This document shows, one piece after another, positions 1 through 12,008 of a DNA stretch of 64,000 nucleotides. Each line of letters opens with the position of its first letter. Position 1 is the first letter of the stretch. This stretch comes from Calliopsis andreniformis. Its lineage: Eukaryota > Arthropoda > Insecta > Hymenoptera > Andrenidae. Both the position numbers and the translations under genes were made by a program. The notes beneath the pieces were generated by a model. The model did not search any database. It was not told the DNA's origin and saw only the letters and a list, made by a program, of their open reading frames with translations. The stretch is taken from positions 11,820,961 through 11,884,960 of the forward strand of contig NC_135071.1 in assembly GCF_051401765.1 (NCBI RefSeq), given 5' to 3'.

Positions 1-1197
1 ATAAATAATTTCAATAAATTATGTAGGTATCTTTTTCGAGGTAACATCGACAGTTTCCTTTCGCGCATTTCAGAGAGAAATTCCGCGAAAAAATGTGCCC
101 ATTTTTTAAGTATTAAAATACCATGAATCTTCATTGATCTAAAAGCAGCGTGTATCAAGAGTTAAAACTAATCCAAGAAGTGATGTGACTGTGTCATTAT
201 CGTCCTGTTCACAGAAAATCGGTTAAAATTCTGTCCCGCGATCGGTAGTAATCGAAATTTTCAGCGCATGCGAGCCACGTAGCCAACATAATTTTCTCGG
301 GGCGTGGAGCCCTTGTAACATCGGCGAACTCGAATGCTTAGAGAGTGGCGGAATGGTCGTACTATCGACGCTGCCGAGATTACGTCGAAAAATTTCGGAA
401 ATATCGACGTTCATCGAGCGCTCCTCGGTCTCTCGATGATCTGGATATTGTTTGAGAAAACAAAAGATCTTCCCGCAAGAAAAATGTATGAGGTTCACGT
501 ATCTTTCATCTTTTTCGCTATTACACCGCAAAGGCTATAAATCTAGTTACCTGGAGTCAGGTGCTTGCTTTTTGTCTTTCGAATCACTTGATGTACAACC
601 TTCTTTCTTATACTGATTTATATGTATATCTATCTTCAATGAAATTTTTTTATGGAAGCCGCGAGATTTTCAATGAATATGTAATGTATTATCGTGGAAT
701 AGTAGAATTTTTGAATAATATTTAATTTCATGTCAAAACTCGATTATAAATTCCTAAAAATCTCTACACTACTGTTTATAGTTTATAGTATTATTTTATG
801 TTTATTTGAACCTGGTGAGATTTAAAGGTATACATTTTATTAGTAAAATAAATCGGTTGTTGCGTCTTTTTAATTAATTAACGCTCTTAACTAGAAAAAT
901 GTTAATATTTAGGGAGAATCTCGTATCGATAAATGAAAGAAATAATTACAATTCTATATACAATAAGTGCGATTTATATAATTTCATAATAAGAAAGTAA
1001 ATATTATGCAATCAGAATTGATGATGTAATATCAACAAGGTATTTTAATAGAAGCAACGTATCACAGTAAATTATTTGTACAAATATCTTTAAACATATT
1101 TTTTTAAGTTGTAAAGTACGTATTACAAGCTATAACTTATACTTTTGATGTATCGAACACTGTAACGCTGTGTCCATGTTGGAACATTCTGCGTTGA

Positions 1198-1216
1198 ACA
1201 CAGTGTTGCACTGTGT
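1198..1216. other. Perfect hairpin, 8-bp stem, 3-nt loop
   Basis: ACACAGTG-TTG-CACTGTGT in non-coding DNA upstream of the Ig exons. Possibly a chance palindrome. Confidence 0.5.
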
Positions 1217-4200
1217 CGTCTGTGTCTCTAGCTGGGAGCACTACCTTATTACCGATTACATAAAAAAAGAAGGAACTTTGTTGTCATCGCATATTTCCAA
1301 CTCTTGTATTCCAGTTCATTTCACCCCAGTTATTCTGCATGTTTTAGAAAACTGCTCCGCTCTCCATTGCATGCATTAACTGTATGCAAAGTATGAGTCA
1401 AGCTTCAACTCCCACTCCCTTATCGGTTTCACTTGAGACGCTAATTCATCAAGAGTTTGCGCCGCTTGCCTAACAATTCGTCAGTTCGCCTCGCATCGAG
1501 GATCTCTTAATTACCATCAGCTGGTCGATTCTTCCTCGATGCGTAAAAGGGGGCGGCGGTTGCTCAATTTCACATCAGGGTCACGCGACTTGTTCAGAAG
1601 TTCGGGATCCAGGGGTAAACGGACGCGCAAATTCGAGGAGCGAGTGTCTGCCCATGGTGAAACTGCGTCTGAAGATAAACTCTGTCGGCAAGCAGTTCTG
1701 TAACGACTTGGTCGGATTTTATGGATCTTCCGAAAGTATAAAATAGCGAGTATATAGTAGAAGTTAGTTTATTGGATACGTCTCTGGCGAAATTGTGCTT
1801 TTTATGGCGACCGTGTCTCTCTTTGACCGATGCAGCGGTTTCCAAAATAGAAATTCGTTTTGATCAGTGTGGTCAGGATTCTACACAAAGTCTTCCCTCG
1901 GATAGATTTCAAACTACATCATGTAAATCTAGGTTCATCGGAACAGTATGCAGATGTCTGGATTATTTAAACACCAAAACTATTTAAACCTCACGAAGTC
2001 GAGGAAAATCGAACGATGTAACAGAATTGAACGTAATGGATTGGTGGTTAAGTATTCAATAGGGTAGAATAAAATATGAGTACAGAATTTGTCTTTATTA
2101 TTTGTTATTTCTGATAGTGAACAGGAGTTGTCTAAGTCAGAACTTGAGCAGCGAATCTTTCGATGTGTCGCAAACCATTAAAAAAATGTTACTTTCGTTG
2201 CTTTCGTAAATACTTTTTATTAGATTTCATTTAAATTGTAGTTTTACTTCATATAAATGTATACATAATAGTTTACACAAAAAATAATTTCAAATGATAT
2301 AAGCAGCCAATTTATTTCATCTGAGTTTATCATTGAATACGTTTTACATAAATCAGAGTTCCTCGAAGATCTTCAGCGTTTAGTCAGATCTTATTTAACT
2401 CTGTAGCAATAGAACGGAAAAGTCGAAAAAGGATCAGTAGAATATAATAAGGATCGAAGTTTTAACAAGAAACTTGTAGGTTAATCTCGAAGTATAAATC
2501 TCTGGAGACTGTAACAGCTATGTTTGAATTAGGTCATTTCTTTTATAGATGATGTTATTACGACTTTCAAGTTATGAAAAGAAATCTTACAAACTTCCAT
2601 GGTAGGAATCAGTTACAAATTCCGTCTAATAAAAAATGAGAAGTTTATGTTCCATATTTTATTTATTCCTGTACTGAATAAACAGCATATGATCATTCAA
2701 ATATAGAAAATTTTGTGTGTAGTTGTTCCAATAGCAGATATTAATTTAAATAATAACGTGAAGTTAGAGAAACCAATTTAATATAGTATCCAAACTATAT
2801 TCTCATGAAGTGCTAAGTAAATATGCATTGAGATTTTAAGGACGCATGGTATTAACGTATCATGAAATTGTTATTTTTGTGAAATTATCTATATTTAATT
2901 TATTTTCAGTTTTATTAAAAATATTCTATTTGGTTTGCCAAATTAATATAGTGAAGAAGTTCAAAAGTACACTGCTCTGTTTAAATACGAATTATGTCAC
3001 TGACCACGAATTCGTAATACCCACTATCAACATCAGATAACTTAAAATCATTTTGTATAATAATTTCATTCTTCTAACACTAAGTAAAAATCGCGTTCTT
3101 TTCTTTATAAATATCATGTATCCTTAATCTTTAAATTCTAGCATAATTCTGAACAGGATCCGAGGATTCCCAAGTGATCTAGGTAGACCATAAATCATAC
3201 CTGTTGGACACTGGATAGAAATGAAGCCGATTCTCTTTCATCTGTTCAATATTCAGAAGTGACAGTCGTCGTCAAAACTCTTCCACAAAAAGCAAACAAA
3301 CATTCATACGATACCCCTCAAAACTAAATAGTAACATATACACAGTAAACATTAAAGAGCAAAGTCGACGAACTATCAATGGCCACCGCCTTCCACGAGA
3401 CATCCAATCGAATTTCCACGATCCACTTTCGCATTCGAGCAATGAGTCTTCACCCAAAATCGTTCGTCTTCTCCTCGATGCAAATTTCCCAGGGAAATAT
3501 TCGTGCAAGTTTCGCCTATGACGGATCATCTAATTTCCTATTATCTCAGTCGCAGGAAATACTTAGCGCCTTTACCCGAGACGCACTCATTTCTGCGGCC
3601 AATTTACATGTTGATGCAAAAAGTTTCACTCGAAAATTGGTTCCCCTAGGTGGCTACGACCTAAGTGACGCAATGTACAGGCTTTCAAGCAGGCGCAACT
3701 CCCTGACCTTTTGATAGGCTCAGACATCTGAATACGTAATTTCGTTGGGTGAAATGAAACCGTCCGACGTGGATCGTGATAAATGCTCGCGTTTCGTTAA
3801 TAAATTCAGCCTCGTTTTCTGCAGATTGAAACAGTCGCGTGCCATAATGGAAACGGGAGTTGAAGGATCGCCGTGGATCACGTCTGCGTTCGCGATTCGC
3901 GATTTCTCAGTCGATCCTGTTTCTCATTATTTGCCGTCAACATTAACCACTGTTTATTCTGCTCCAGTAATTGTTAAATATATATACGCGTCATAGATTA
4001 TGAAAATAGGGCATGTTACAAATGAAAAGAATTGAGTTTATCGCATTTTCTGTGTAACCCTGATGTACATTATAATAATAGAGAATGAATTTATTAACAA
4101 TAATAAGTTTTAATGGTGTGGGTATATGCTTTCTCAGGAGCACTTATTTACATACCTACTTTGGTGATAACTTAAATTATTTGATCTGTAATAAACTTTA

Positions 4201-5269
4201 AAAGCTTCTACTAAAATTTGATTACTATTATTGTACGTAAATGAAATTCTAGAGATATGCTGGTAGGGATATATTGCTCTGAATTCTGCAAATATTTCAT
4301 TAATATTTTATGGCTCTTTATAAAGGTTGAATGAAATCAATATTCTTAGTATACTCATTTTCTGTTGTACTTATTCTTATTATCGCGAGAAAGGTTCTAT
4401 TTATAAGAATGAGCATTTCGACAAATTTCTATTTCATGACGAAAAAATATTTTTCATTTCTCTTAGTTGAAACGATAGAAATACACCCAATTCTATTTTT
4501 ACCCAGCGGGCAGAAATCCTTAAAACGTCGAACAAAAAGCTGCTAAAAAATACACAGCATATCAAAAAACAGAAAATTGGTTTCAAACTTGAAAACGTAG
4601 TACAAATAATAAATTATTTTCAAAGAAACCATATGAAACTTTTAATTAAATTTTTATTTACTTAAATACTTGTGAAATTATAAACTCGTAAGGATAATTA
4701 TTTTTCACCAAGAAACAGTCAATATAGAAATATGTGTTTCATTAAAACCTCGCCAATAGTATACCGTACTTTGAAAATTCTTCTTTCATCTTGCTTGACT
4801 TACGAACAACTATTCAGAAAATCTAAACATGGTGCTGAGTATTAAAGATTAGCTTTCGAACTCACCGATAGGCAGCGTCATTCCAAAAATATTCAAGAAA
4901 AAAGTACCATATTTTAAATGAAAATATTTCGGCGGACCAAAGGTTAAAACAGAATTCGACATATGTACTCGAGTGTACTAAATTGTACCTACTTCATCGT
5001 TCCATATTATGCGTACCATCGTGTCCTGCTTCGAAGCAGCGCTCCATGGAAGAGATATAAATGGCCCAATGATTTTCAACTCGCTCACTTCTACCCGAAC
5101 GACCATCTAACCGTAGGCAAAAAGATTTATCAATGTATTCGCGACCTCTTCCTACAAGAACGACATTACATATGCAATCCATAAAATGGAGACGACTTAT
5201 TCGATCGGAATATATTCAAAAGTCAGCGAGCCGTGTCGAATTCGTTGCACGATTTGCGCGTTTCGTATC

Positions 5270-5500
5270 TCGCGTAATTAGTACCGTGGGGTTAATCGAT
5301 TAATCGATTAATCGGCTAATAGTTAGCCGTTTAAATAGTTAAATCAATTTGCTTGAATGATCCGAATCGATTATTAACCCGCTGGATAGAGACAACCGAC
5401 TTTCCCCGTTTAATTGTCCCAGATGGAGTCCAATTGAGTTGCGATTAAGCTGGTCTTCAAATAAAGCCGCCACTTTGGGTGCTTAATTTCGTGTTGCAGT
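5270..5500. promoter_or_regulatory. Candidate cis-regulatory stretch (homeodomain-core rich)
   Basis: Clustered TAAT/ATTA and TAATCG motifs (GTAATTAGTACC, the TTAATCGA triplet, GTTTAATTG, CCAATTGAGTTGCG) in moderately GC-rich sequence. It has the texture of conserved insect enhancers. Purely motif-density inference. Confidence 0.2.
5292..5315 (+). repeat. Three tandem TTAATCGA 8-mers
   Basis: TTAATCGA-TTAATCGA-TTAATCGG at 5292-5315. Each contains TAATCG/ATCGAT, close to homeodomain cores. This may be a short tandem repeat or clustered binding sites. Confidence 0.7.
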
Positions 5501-7919
5501 GGGGTGCTGGCAGATGACGAATCTTCGGTCTGTAATTGAGGAGGACGCTATTGTGACATTGATAGAATAGAGGGGGATAATGATAGAATGCACTTTTAGT
5601 TGTCGAGAGTGGATTAAGGAGGTTTGAAAAAGATACTGATTACATTAAACATTTTAATGCAGGTCAATTACTTTAACACTCTATCGTAGGATACTATCTT
5701 ATGATAATCATTATGACCAATTGTAACAAACTCTAAACATCTGCGAAAAGATTTCACTAAATTAATTCGAAAATTTGGTCGAATTGGATAGGAAAACATC
5801 GAGTTGTTTTTTTTTTAAATTAGTTTGTACAGTTTTTTCATCTTTATAGAAGTTTGTTATGTTTTGCTTTAGCGATGAAGAATAGTTCAGAATTTTAATC
5901 TAAAGGTTTCGACAATCTTATTCGAGTACTTTAATAATATACAATTTTGATTAGCGATGTCAACCTTGTGATACATGGTTCCTGCACAATTAGTTATAGT
6001 CCAGTGATTATTTTTTAATTTTCTTAATAACGATGAATAATATTAAACCTTTTTATATTGTTTCATCGAGGAAAATGATCAGTTTCGGCATGTTTTAATA
6101 AAATATAAAGGGGTACGAGAAGGTACCATTAATCCATACGATCAGAATGCAAGAAACAACTAGAGCGTAAGGGAACAAGGGAAATGGGATTGACTATAGT
6201 CAGACGCACACGGCAAACCAATGCGACTGGAATTAAGATCGTCTATAACGTTCGAAACGTGCATAAATTACAGAAACGCGATAGGTAAAAGATTACTTAA
6301 ATTGATATGAATGTTGCAGGAAAATTTTATGAAAATATAAATTCAAATAATTTTAACTAGCTTATTGATACAGTACTATGATAATATTATTTCAGTATCA
6401 TTAATACAATTCCTCGTAATTATTTAACAACGAGTTCCTTCCCAATATTTCCAGTAAAAAGAATAATAATGAGCGCAAATTGTAAAATATTACAGAAAAT
6501 ATTTCTACTTATATAAAATTTATATTAAAGTAGATTCTTTCATAATTCCACATCAGTTCTTTTCGAAGCCATTTATATTTAACGCTAGAATGTTTCAAAA
6601 TTACAACTTTTTAGTTTCTGTAAAACATTGACAGTCAATCAGTGTTAAAATTGTGTAAAACTTTTGCAACAACAGTATCTGCATCACTGCTGTTATAACT
6701 CCTCAGATAGTAATCATATTATGCACGCAGTTCCGTTCGATAAATATTTATTACGGTAGAACCGTGTCAACTGAGTCGATAACTTGCAAATTTCTTGATT
6801 AAGTCCTTAGATGTGCGTGATCAGAGTCGATTGAAAAGACAAGGCGCATCGGTGACTTCGGTGATGGTGTCTCTAGTAGAACAGCAGCAGCTTTAAAGTC
6901 AATCTAGAACCATCAGGTCTACTTTCGTTCTAACTTTAGCACTTTCTACAAACGCATATTTCAAGTACAAAATTTTCATTACTTGAAGGGCTAATATCCT
7001 TCGGCTGACAAGTATCACAAGTTCCAAGGTCTTGCAACATTTTACGTCCACTCAATACCTGTCCCTAACTTTAAGCTCGTGTCAGACGCACGAGTACCTT
7101 GTTGACCTGAGAAAAGCTGAATTTTCCTACAAAGAATAAATTCTTCCGCAGGCTTCGCGTGATTTACTGGGTTTCCTCTCATTTTGTATAAATATTCATA
7201 CTGTAATTTGATAAACCTAAAGAACTTGTCTGTACAAATAACGGTCATGGTACTCGGGTTACTTTCTAGTTTATGGGGTTAATATTCAAACAGAAAAGAC
7301 GTTAATGGTACATTTTCTGGAATATAGGAGTTGAGGAAACCAACGCGATTTCCTACGCGGCAGGAGCTGTTAAACTACCTCGGCCCGTCACTGGAGACGA
7401 AGAAGCAAGCCGTAATATGAAACCTCTCGACATACTACATTATTCACCACTTGAACGTAATATTTGCGGTGTGATATGGTTTCACGATCCGATCCTCCGC
7501 TTCAAGATAAGCAGACCTTCCTTCCAGCACTTACCATCTGTGAACCACCGTCCCTCCAAACTTTAACAGATTTTCCTTTCCATGGTATTGGATATCTCCA
7601 CCCCTGTTAGCGTTCTTCTGTCGCTTCTTCGATCACCCTCGTGGAACACGGGTTACGTGTCTGTCCACTGGCGCCGGGGCATAAAGTTCTTCGAATCTCG
7701 TCGAAGAAATGGGAAAAGAAGCTAGAAGTGAACATGGAGAATTGTTCGCCGTGAAACTGTAAAGGTTTTCAAGGCTGAGTGGAAGTATTAAGTATTACCA
7801 TCTCAGGAACGATTCAAGTGATGAGATCGTTTATATACTAACACGATACAACAAGGAATGTTCTACAGAACTGCAAGTATTTACAGATTTAAGGGGTTTT
7901 TACGTCAGTTAATTCTCAA

Positions 7920-8070
7920 ATCGTGAGGATTTTAAATTTTCAGATGTATAAAATTATAGATGTTTAAATCATTCTGTTTTTATATATTTAAATTTGTAAA
8001 TTTTCGATTCTTCAAATCTTCAAATTATCAGACTCTCGAACGTTCAGATTGTTAGATCTTGAAATCTTTA
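7920..8070. repeat. Degenerate AT-rich periodic repeat patch
   Basis: Successive TTTTCAGATGTATAAAATTA, TTCTTCAAATCTTCAAATTA and CGAACGTTCAGATTGTTAGA with loose periodicity. Weak member of the 32515-32800 class. Confidence 0.35.
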
Positions 8071-8238
8071 ACCCTCTTAGTATCCATATGGTGGAGAAGC
8101 CTCTACAGAAATCGAAAATTTCGTATGTACTAGGAGGATTAATTTTTCTAATTATTAAATTTTTACTGAAAGTTATTAACACCATATAAATCATTGGTTC
8201 ATAATATAATTCACCTTAAAAAAGAAGGCTGCCCAGCT

Positions 8239-8350
8239 ATCTAAAGCCTCCTTCAAATTAGTCAAGTTACTTGTACACAAGCCACTTTGATTCAAGTAGC
8301 TTGATATCAAGTTTGCATTCACACAAGTCAAGTTACTTGGATTCAAGTGA
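8239..8350 (-). repeat. CAAGTAACTTGACT repeat family, copy 1
   Basis: A cluster of CAAGTTACTTG / TTCAAGTAGCTTG / GTCAAGTTACTTGG motifs in both orientations over about 110 bp. Read on the minus strand, its end AGTAACTTGACTAATTTGAA followed by GGCTTTAGA matches the copy in the Ig2 intron at about 43545-43620. It underlies an apparent minus-strand open frame here, which I do not treat as a gene. Confidence 0.5.
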
Positions 8351-8724
8351 AATGTAAAATTAAGATATACCAAATAATTAATATAAATTGCTGAAGTATT
8401 TATAGTGAGCCTTGTATCACTAAAAAAGATTGCTAATGTGTTACTAATACAAACAAAGAATTTAAAAAGTAAGCTTCCTGAACTGTTCATAAATTTTAGG
8501 TAATCACAGTTTGGGATTTCACAGCCCAATTACCATTTGAGGTCTCTCGGAGTAAGCTCCATTCAGTAGAAATTCTCCCTCAGTGCACAACTATATGTAT
8601 GTATAGGATCGATGTATCATTAATATTAGCAAAACATAATTAAGTACATAATTTTGCTCATTTCACGATGTCCACGATACGAGCAATCATAAACATTTCT
8701 ATGAAAATTGAATACAATAACTTA

Positions 8725-8882
8725 ATAGTAGATCATGTTTCTTTTGTCTCCCTAGAATATTGTATTTCCATTCGAAAGGATTGCATAGTTGATTCCAAAA
8801 CTGATAGTAGATCATGTTTCTTTTGTCACGCTAGAATATTGTATTTCCATTCGAAAGGATTGCATAGTTGATTCCAAAAATA
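8725..8882 (+). repeat. 79-bp tandem duplication (two units)
   Basis: Two head-to-tail units (8725-8803 and 8804-8882), beginning ATAGTAGATCATG and ending GCATAGTTGATTCCAAAA. They differ at very few positions (for example TCTCCC against TCACGC), which indicates a recent duplication. The unit has no coding signature. Confidence 0.85.
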
Positions 8883-11818
8883 TTAAATTATCGACTTTCG
8901 ATGCTTCGATAACTTACGAGTCACGAAAGCCACTGTCCGATTATTGTCTCTATTCAAGCAGCTTCTCGATTCAATGGGGAACGGGGGAATTTTTATGGGC
9001 GATATGTTTATGCAGCTCGTAGAGGAGATTGCTAGAACAGTTGGCACAACGCTTGGAAAATTGAAGAAATGGATGAGACGCGTAAAATAGAATTCTAGTA
9101 CAAGGAAATATCGCATCGAACCGTACCACGTATACGACTGGGCTGCTCTCTTATTTATTTCAATTGTACGAAAGATCCCAGCGATCGCCAGGTGTTATCT
9201 GTTGGAAAAATAGCGCAATAGCTTAATATCTTTAGTAAGTACAAGTTTCAACACTAGAGTTACTATGTCAGGAAAGAGTAATGATAAAATAAAGATACTG
9301 TTATTACTGTTTTTAAATCTTAGATTATTTATATTAATGTAATAAAATACAGTTCCAGTTAAAATTACAGTCTTCTGAGAGTCTTTAATGAATACGGTCT
9401 GGTAGTCTGAGTGTTAAATGAAATTTTCTTACAGATTCTCAAGTATTCTAAGGGAAGAGACCCAAGTAAAACGTTAAACTAAAAGTTAAACTTAATCCAA
9501 AACTTTGAAACTTGTCATTACTTTCTATACATATTCTCTAGCATTTCAAGATATAAACATTTTTTTGTTAGAATTTATTGGCTTTTTGTGATGTAATAAA
9601 TGTTATTCTCTTGTTGCAGTCTAGCAATTTTTTAGTGTGATCTAGGAGAAAAAGTCAAACAGAGCTTTTTTCGTCATAGCACACCAATTTTAATAAAAGT
9701 CAATAATGTAAGACTTGAAATTTCGGTCTGAAGTATTTACACCACATTCTTAAAATGTAAAAGCATTATTTTATTCATTAAAAAAGAAATTCATTTTTTT
9801 GTCCTACCATTGAGTCTCCCTCGTTAAGAAATTTTTCGCGGCGAATTGAATTTATAGAAATGATTTCAAAGGTTGAAGTATGTGATAGAAGCCACTAATA
9901 AATTGTCTTAAGTCCTCAATTTCCAAGGAGTTTCAAGTTTTGCAAGTTTGGCTCTTGTCTCTGCAGAGTTTTCGTGCGAATTAACTAAGAATTATGTTCT
10001 TGTTTATCATAAGTTGTGACTGCGAAATTTACTGCTGCATTCACAACATGATATCATAGGATGTATGTAGATTACAGGAGTCTCAGCAGTACAGACTTTC
10101 AGAGTTCACTTTTAATTCTGGTTAATATTAAAGGACTATCATACATTTAGATAATAATAGTAATGTGAAAAAGAGTCGTTGAAGTTGATTTAAAAAATTC
10201 TTTGTGCATTCTGAGGCTATTCTTTGTAATTCAGAAAAGTTTCTCTCTTTTCGTATAGAAATATTTCTCTAGGTAAAAGAATTCTAACGAAACACTGCGT
10301 TGTAAAGTCGAGTGTGAGCTCTTCAGCTAAAACACAAAAGTGTTTCGTCTATCGTACTGCCGTATGATTTCTCTTGCGATTTATCATTTTATGACTTCGT
10401 AACACATACTGTATTTATAGCTTTACCGAGACGATAGAGGGAAAGATACATTGATACGTGCGCGTACTATATCATTTCGCGAAGTGCATTTTAGACCATC
10501 AATGGGATTGATTCTCTTTACACTGATGTTTTCAAAACATTTGCATACGTGCGTGTGTGTTACCGTACGAACTGCGAACTTCTTATCTCGAACTATCTGA
10601 TTCAAGAACTGTAGCATATTTAAGTAGAAAAATACGTTGGAAAATAAGTCTATCCTGTATTTCGTCATTGGTATTATTGTGTCGATGGTAAGATTTTCTA
10701 ATTAAAATTAAGTGCCTAGAAATATCTATGCATAACAGTATAATTTTCATTCAATTGTTATAGATGATAATCATCGTTATTGTAGCTTAATGATAATGAT
10801 TATGGTAAATTGAAATCGTTAGCAACAGGTATTACAATGCCCTGTTCATTTGCAGATTATTATGTCAAAAATTACTATGATATCGTCCGATTTAAAAACT
10901 AAATTTATGTAGAAACATGATAGCTACATTCTTTAATGTAATACAATGTATATTTTGAAATGTTTAAAATAATTATGCCCATTAAATAGTGGTGGTATAA
11001 TTGGAAAACATCCCTATGATACTATTTTATTTATATAATTATTATAGTAACTGTAAATATCATGTTCACGCGCATTTTATAAAAATATTAACATGATATG
11101 GAAATGAAAAAATTATTCATTACCACAATTAATTAATTAAAAAATTACTACCATCAGTAAGTGACTTCCAGAGCGAAACATATGGTGATGAATAATTAAA
11201 GAGAATTTCAAATTGAAATTTATGTACATGTAATAAGCATTACGTCATTTTACCTCATATTAGTAACTTTTATCTCATCTATTCTGGCATACTTCCCAAT
11301 CCCTTATGACTAGTCTACAGTTTTTCTGTAATGTTATTGCCTTTTCGTATCGTTTACCTTACAAATGTTTCTGACGTATCACTGAACTAGTCACTGTAGC
11401 TCAAATAGGTTCAGCAACTTTTAATTATTAATCTTAGTACGCTCCTTTGGAGTCCTTTTCAACCCAATCATGCATCCAGCTGTTTTACCAACTTTCTTAA
11501 CTTTGATTCATAATAACCATCTCCAATGACACACATGTAGTACACCTTGTCTCACATAAAGCTACAAGGAAGAACGTAGTATGATTAAACTATTGACGTT
11601 CTGTTAGCAACACAGATATTTCAGACCTACTTTTTCCATAATTTTTACACGTAAAAACGTGTCCATGTTTAGATCACTCGCTGGTGGATCGCAGGTGAAC
11701 ACACCTCGGTACGAACGAAATCGTTTCGACGAAAGTTCATCCTTTTTGCAAACAGACAAACAACGAAATGAGCAAACGGCTGCACAATTCATGACGTTTG
11801 CGTACGTTGTTGTTTCAG

Positions 11819-12008
11819 GGAGCAACGAGCCATGGCTGAAGAGCGAGAAGTATGCTGAACTGGGGACAGAGGTGCAGCTGCCGTGCGTTCTGAAATCGCC
11901 GCAGTGCGAAGGGCTTCACAGCATCAAATGGTATCGCGACGCGACGCGGATCTTCATTTTTAGCGAGGACGGCGGAATAACGCGAGGCAACGACGACATC
12001 GCCCTCAG
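11819..12008 (+). CDS. Sidestep-like Ig-domain protein, internal exon 1 of 4 seen (first half of Ig1)
   Basis: This exon encodes the N-terminal half of the first extracellular immunoglobulin domain of a cell-surface adhesion or recognition protein. The acceptor is TGTTTCAG ending at 11818 and the donor is CAG|GTAAAA at 12009. Entry is phase 1 (two bases of a Gly codon) and exit is phase 2. The reading begins SNEPWLKSEKYAELGTEVQL; 'GTEVQLPC' is a typical Ig B strand, with the canonical Cys codon at 11884. A second, non-canonical Cys lies at 11905 (SPQCEG). The Ig core Trp of IKWYRD is at 11929. The open frame extends upstream of the acceptor to 11659, but that part (VNTPRYERNRF...) does not look like a signal peptide, so I place the boundary at the acceptor. 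A preceding exon must supply the first base of the Gly codon and the signal peptide; I did not find it. That this is an exon is seen in the sequence; the family assignment is inferred from all four exons together. Confidence 0.87.

Larger units (their letters stand above)
1..11818 (+). other. Upstream non-coding DNA (intron or 5' flank of the Ig gene)
   Basis: AT-rich DNA without a recognisable exon. All open frames are short and of low-complexity composition, with no domain motif. It contains an 8-bp perfect hairpin (1198-1216), three ATTAATCG-type 8-mers (5292-5315), an AT-rich periodic patch (about 7920-8070), one copy of a CAAGTAACTTGACT repeat family (about 8239-8350) and a 79-bp tandem duplication (8725-8882). 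Because the first recognised exon enters in phase 1, a signal-peptide exon must lie upstream, either here or outside the window. A signal-peptide exon shorter than about 60 codons would be hard to see by eye, so its absence is not proven. Confidence 0.6.

Noticed and set aside
4331..4546. Frame starting with a hydrophobic stretch (MKSIFLVYSFSVVLILI), considered as the missing signal-peptide exon
   Set aside because: The AT-rich context favours such strings by chance, and there is no good phase-1 donor after the hydrophobic segment.
8191..8529. 112-codon minus-strand open frame
   Set aside because: Largely made by the CAAGTTACTTG repeat cluster (SNL/NL motifs), with no recognisable domain.
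11659..11818. Upstream extension of the Ig1 exon frame as an N-terminus
   Set aside because: A polypyrimidine tract and TTTCAG acceptor lie at 11818, and the extension has no signal peptide or Ig character.
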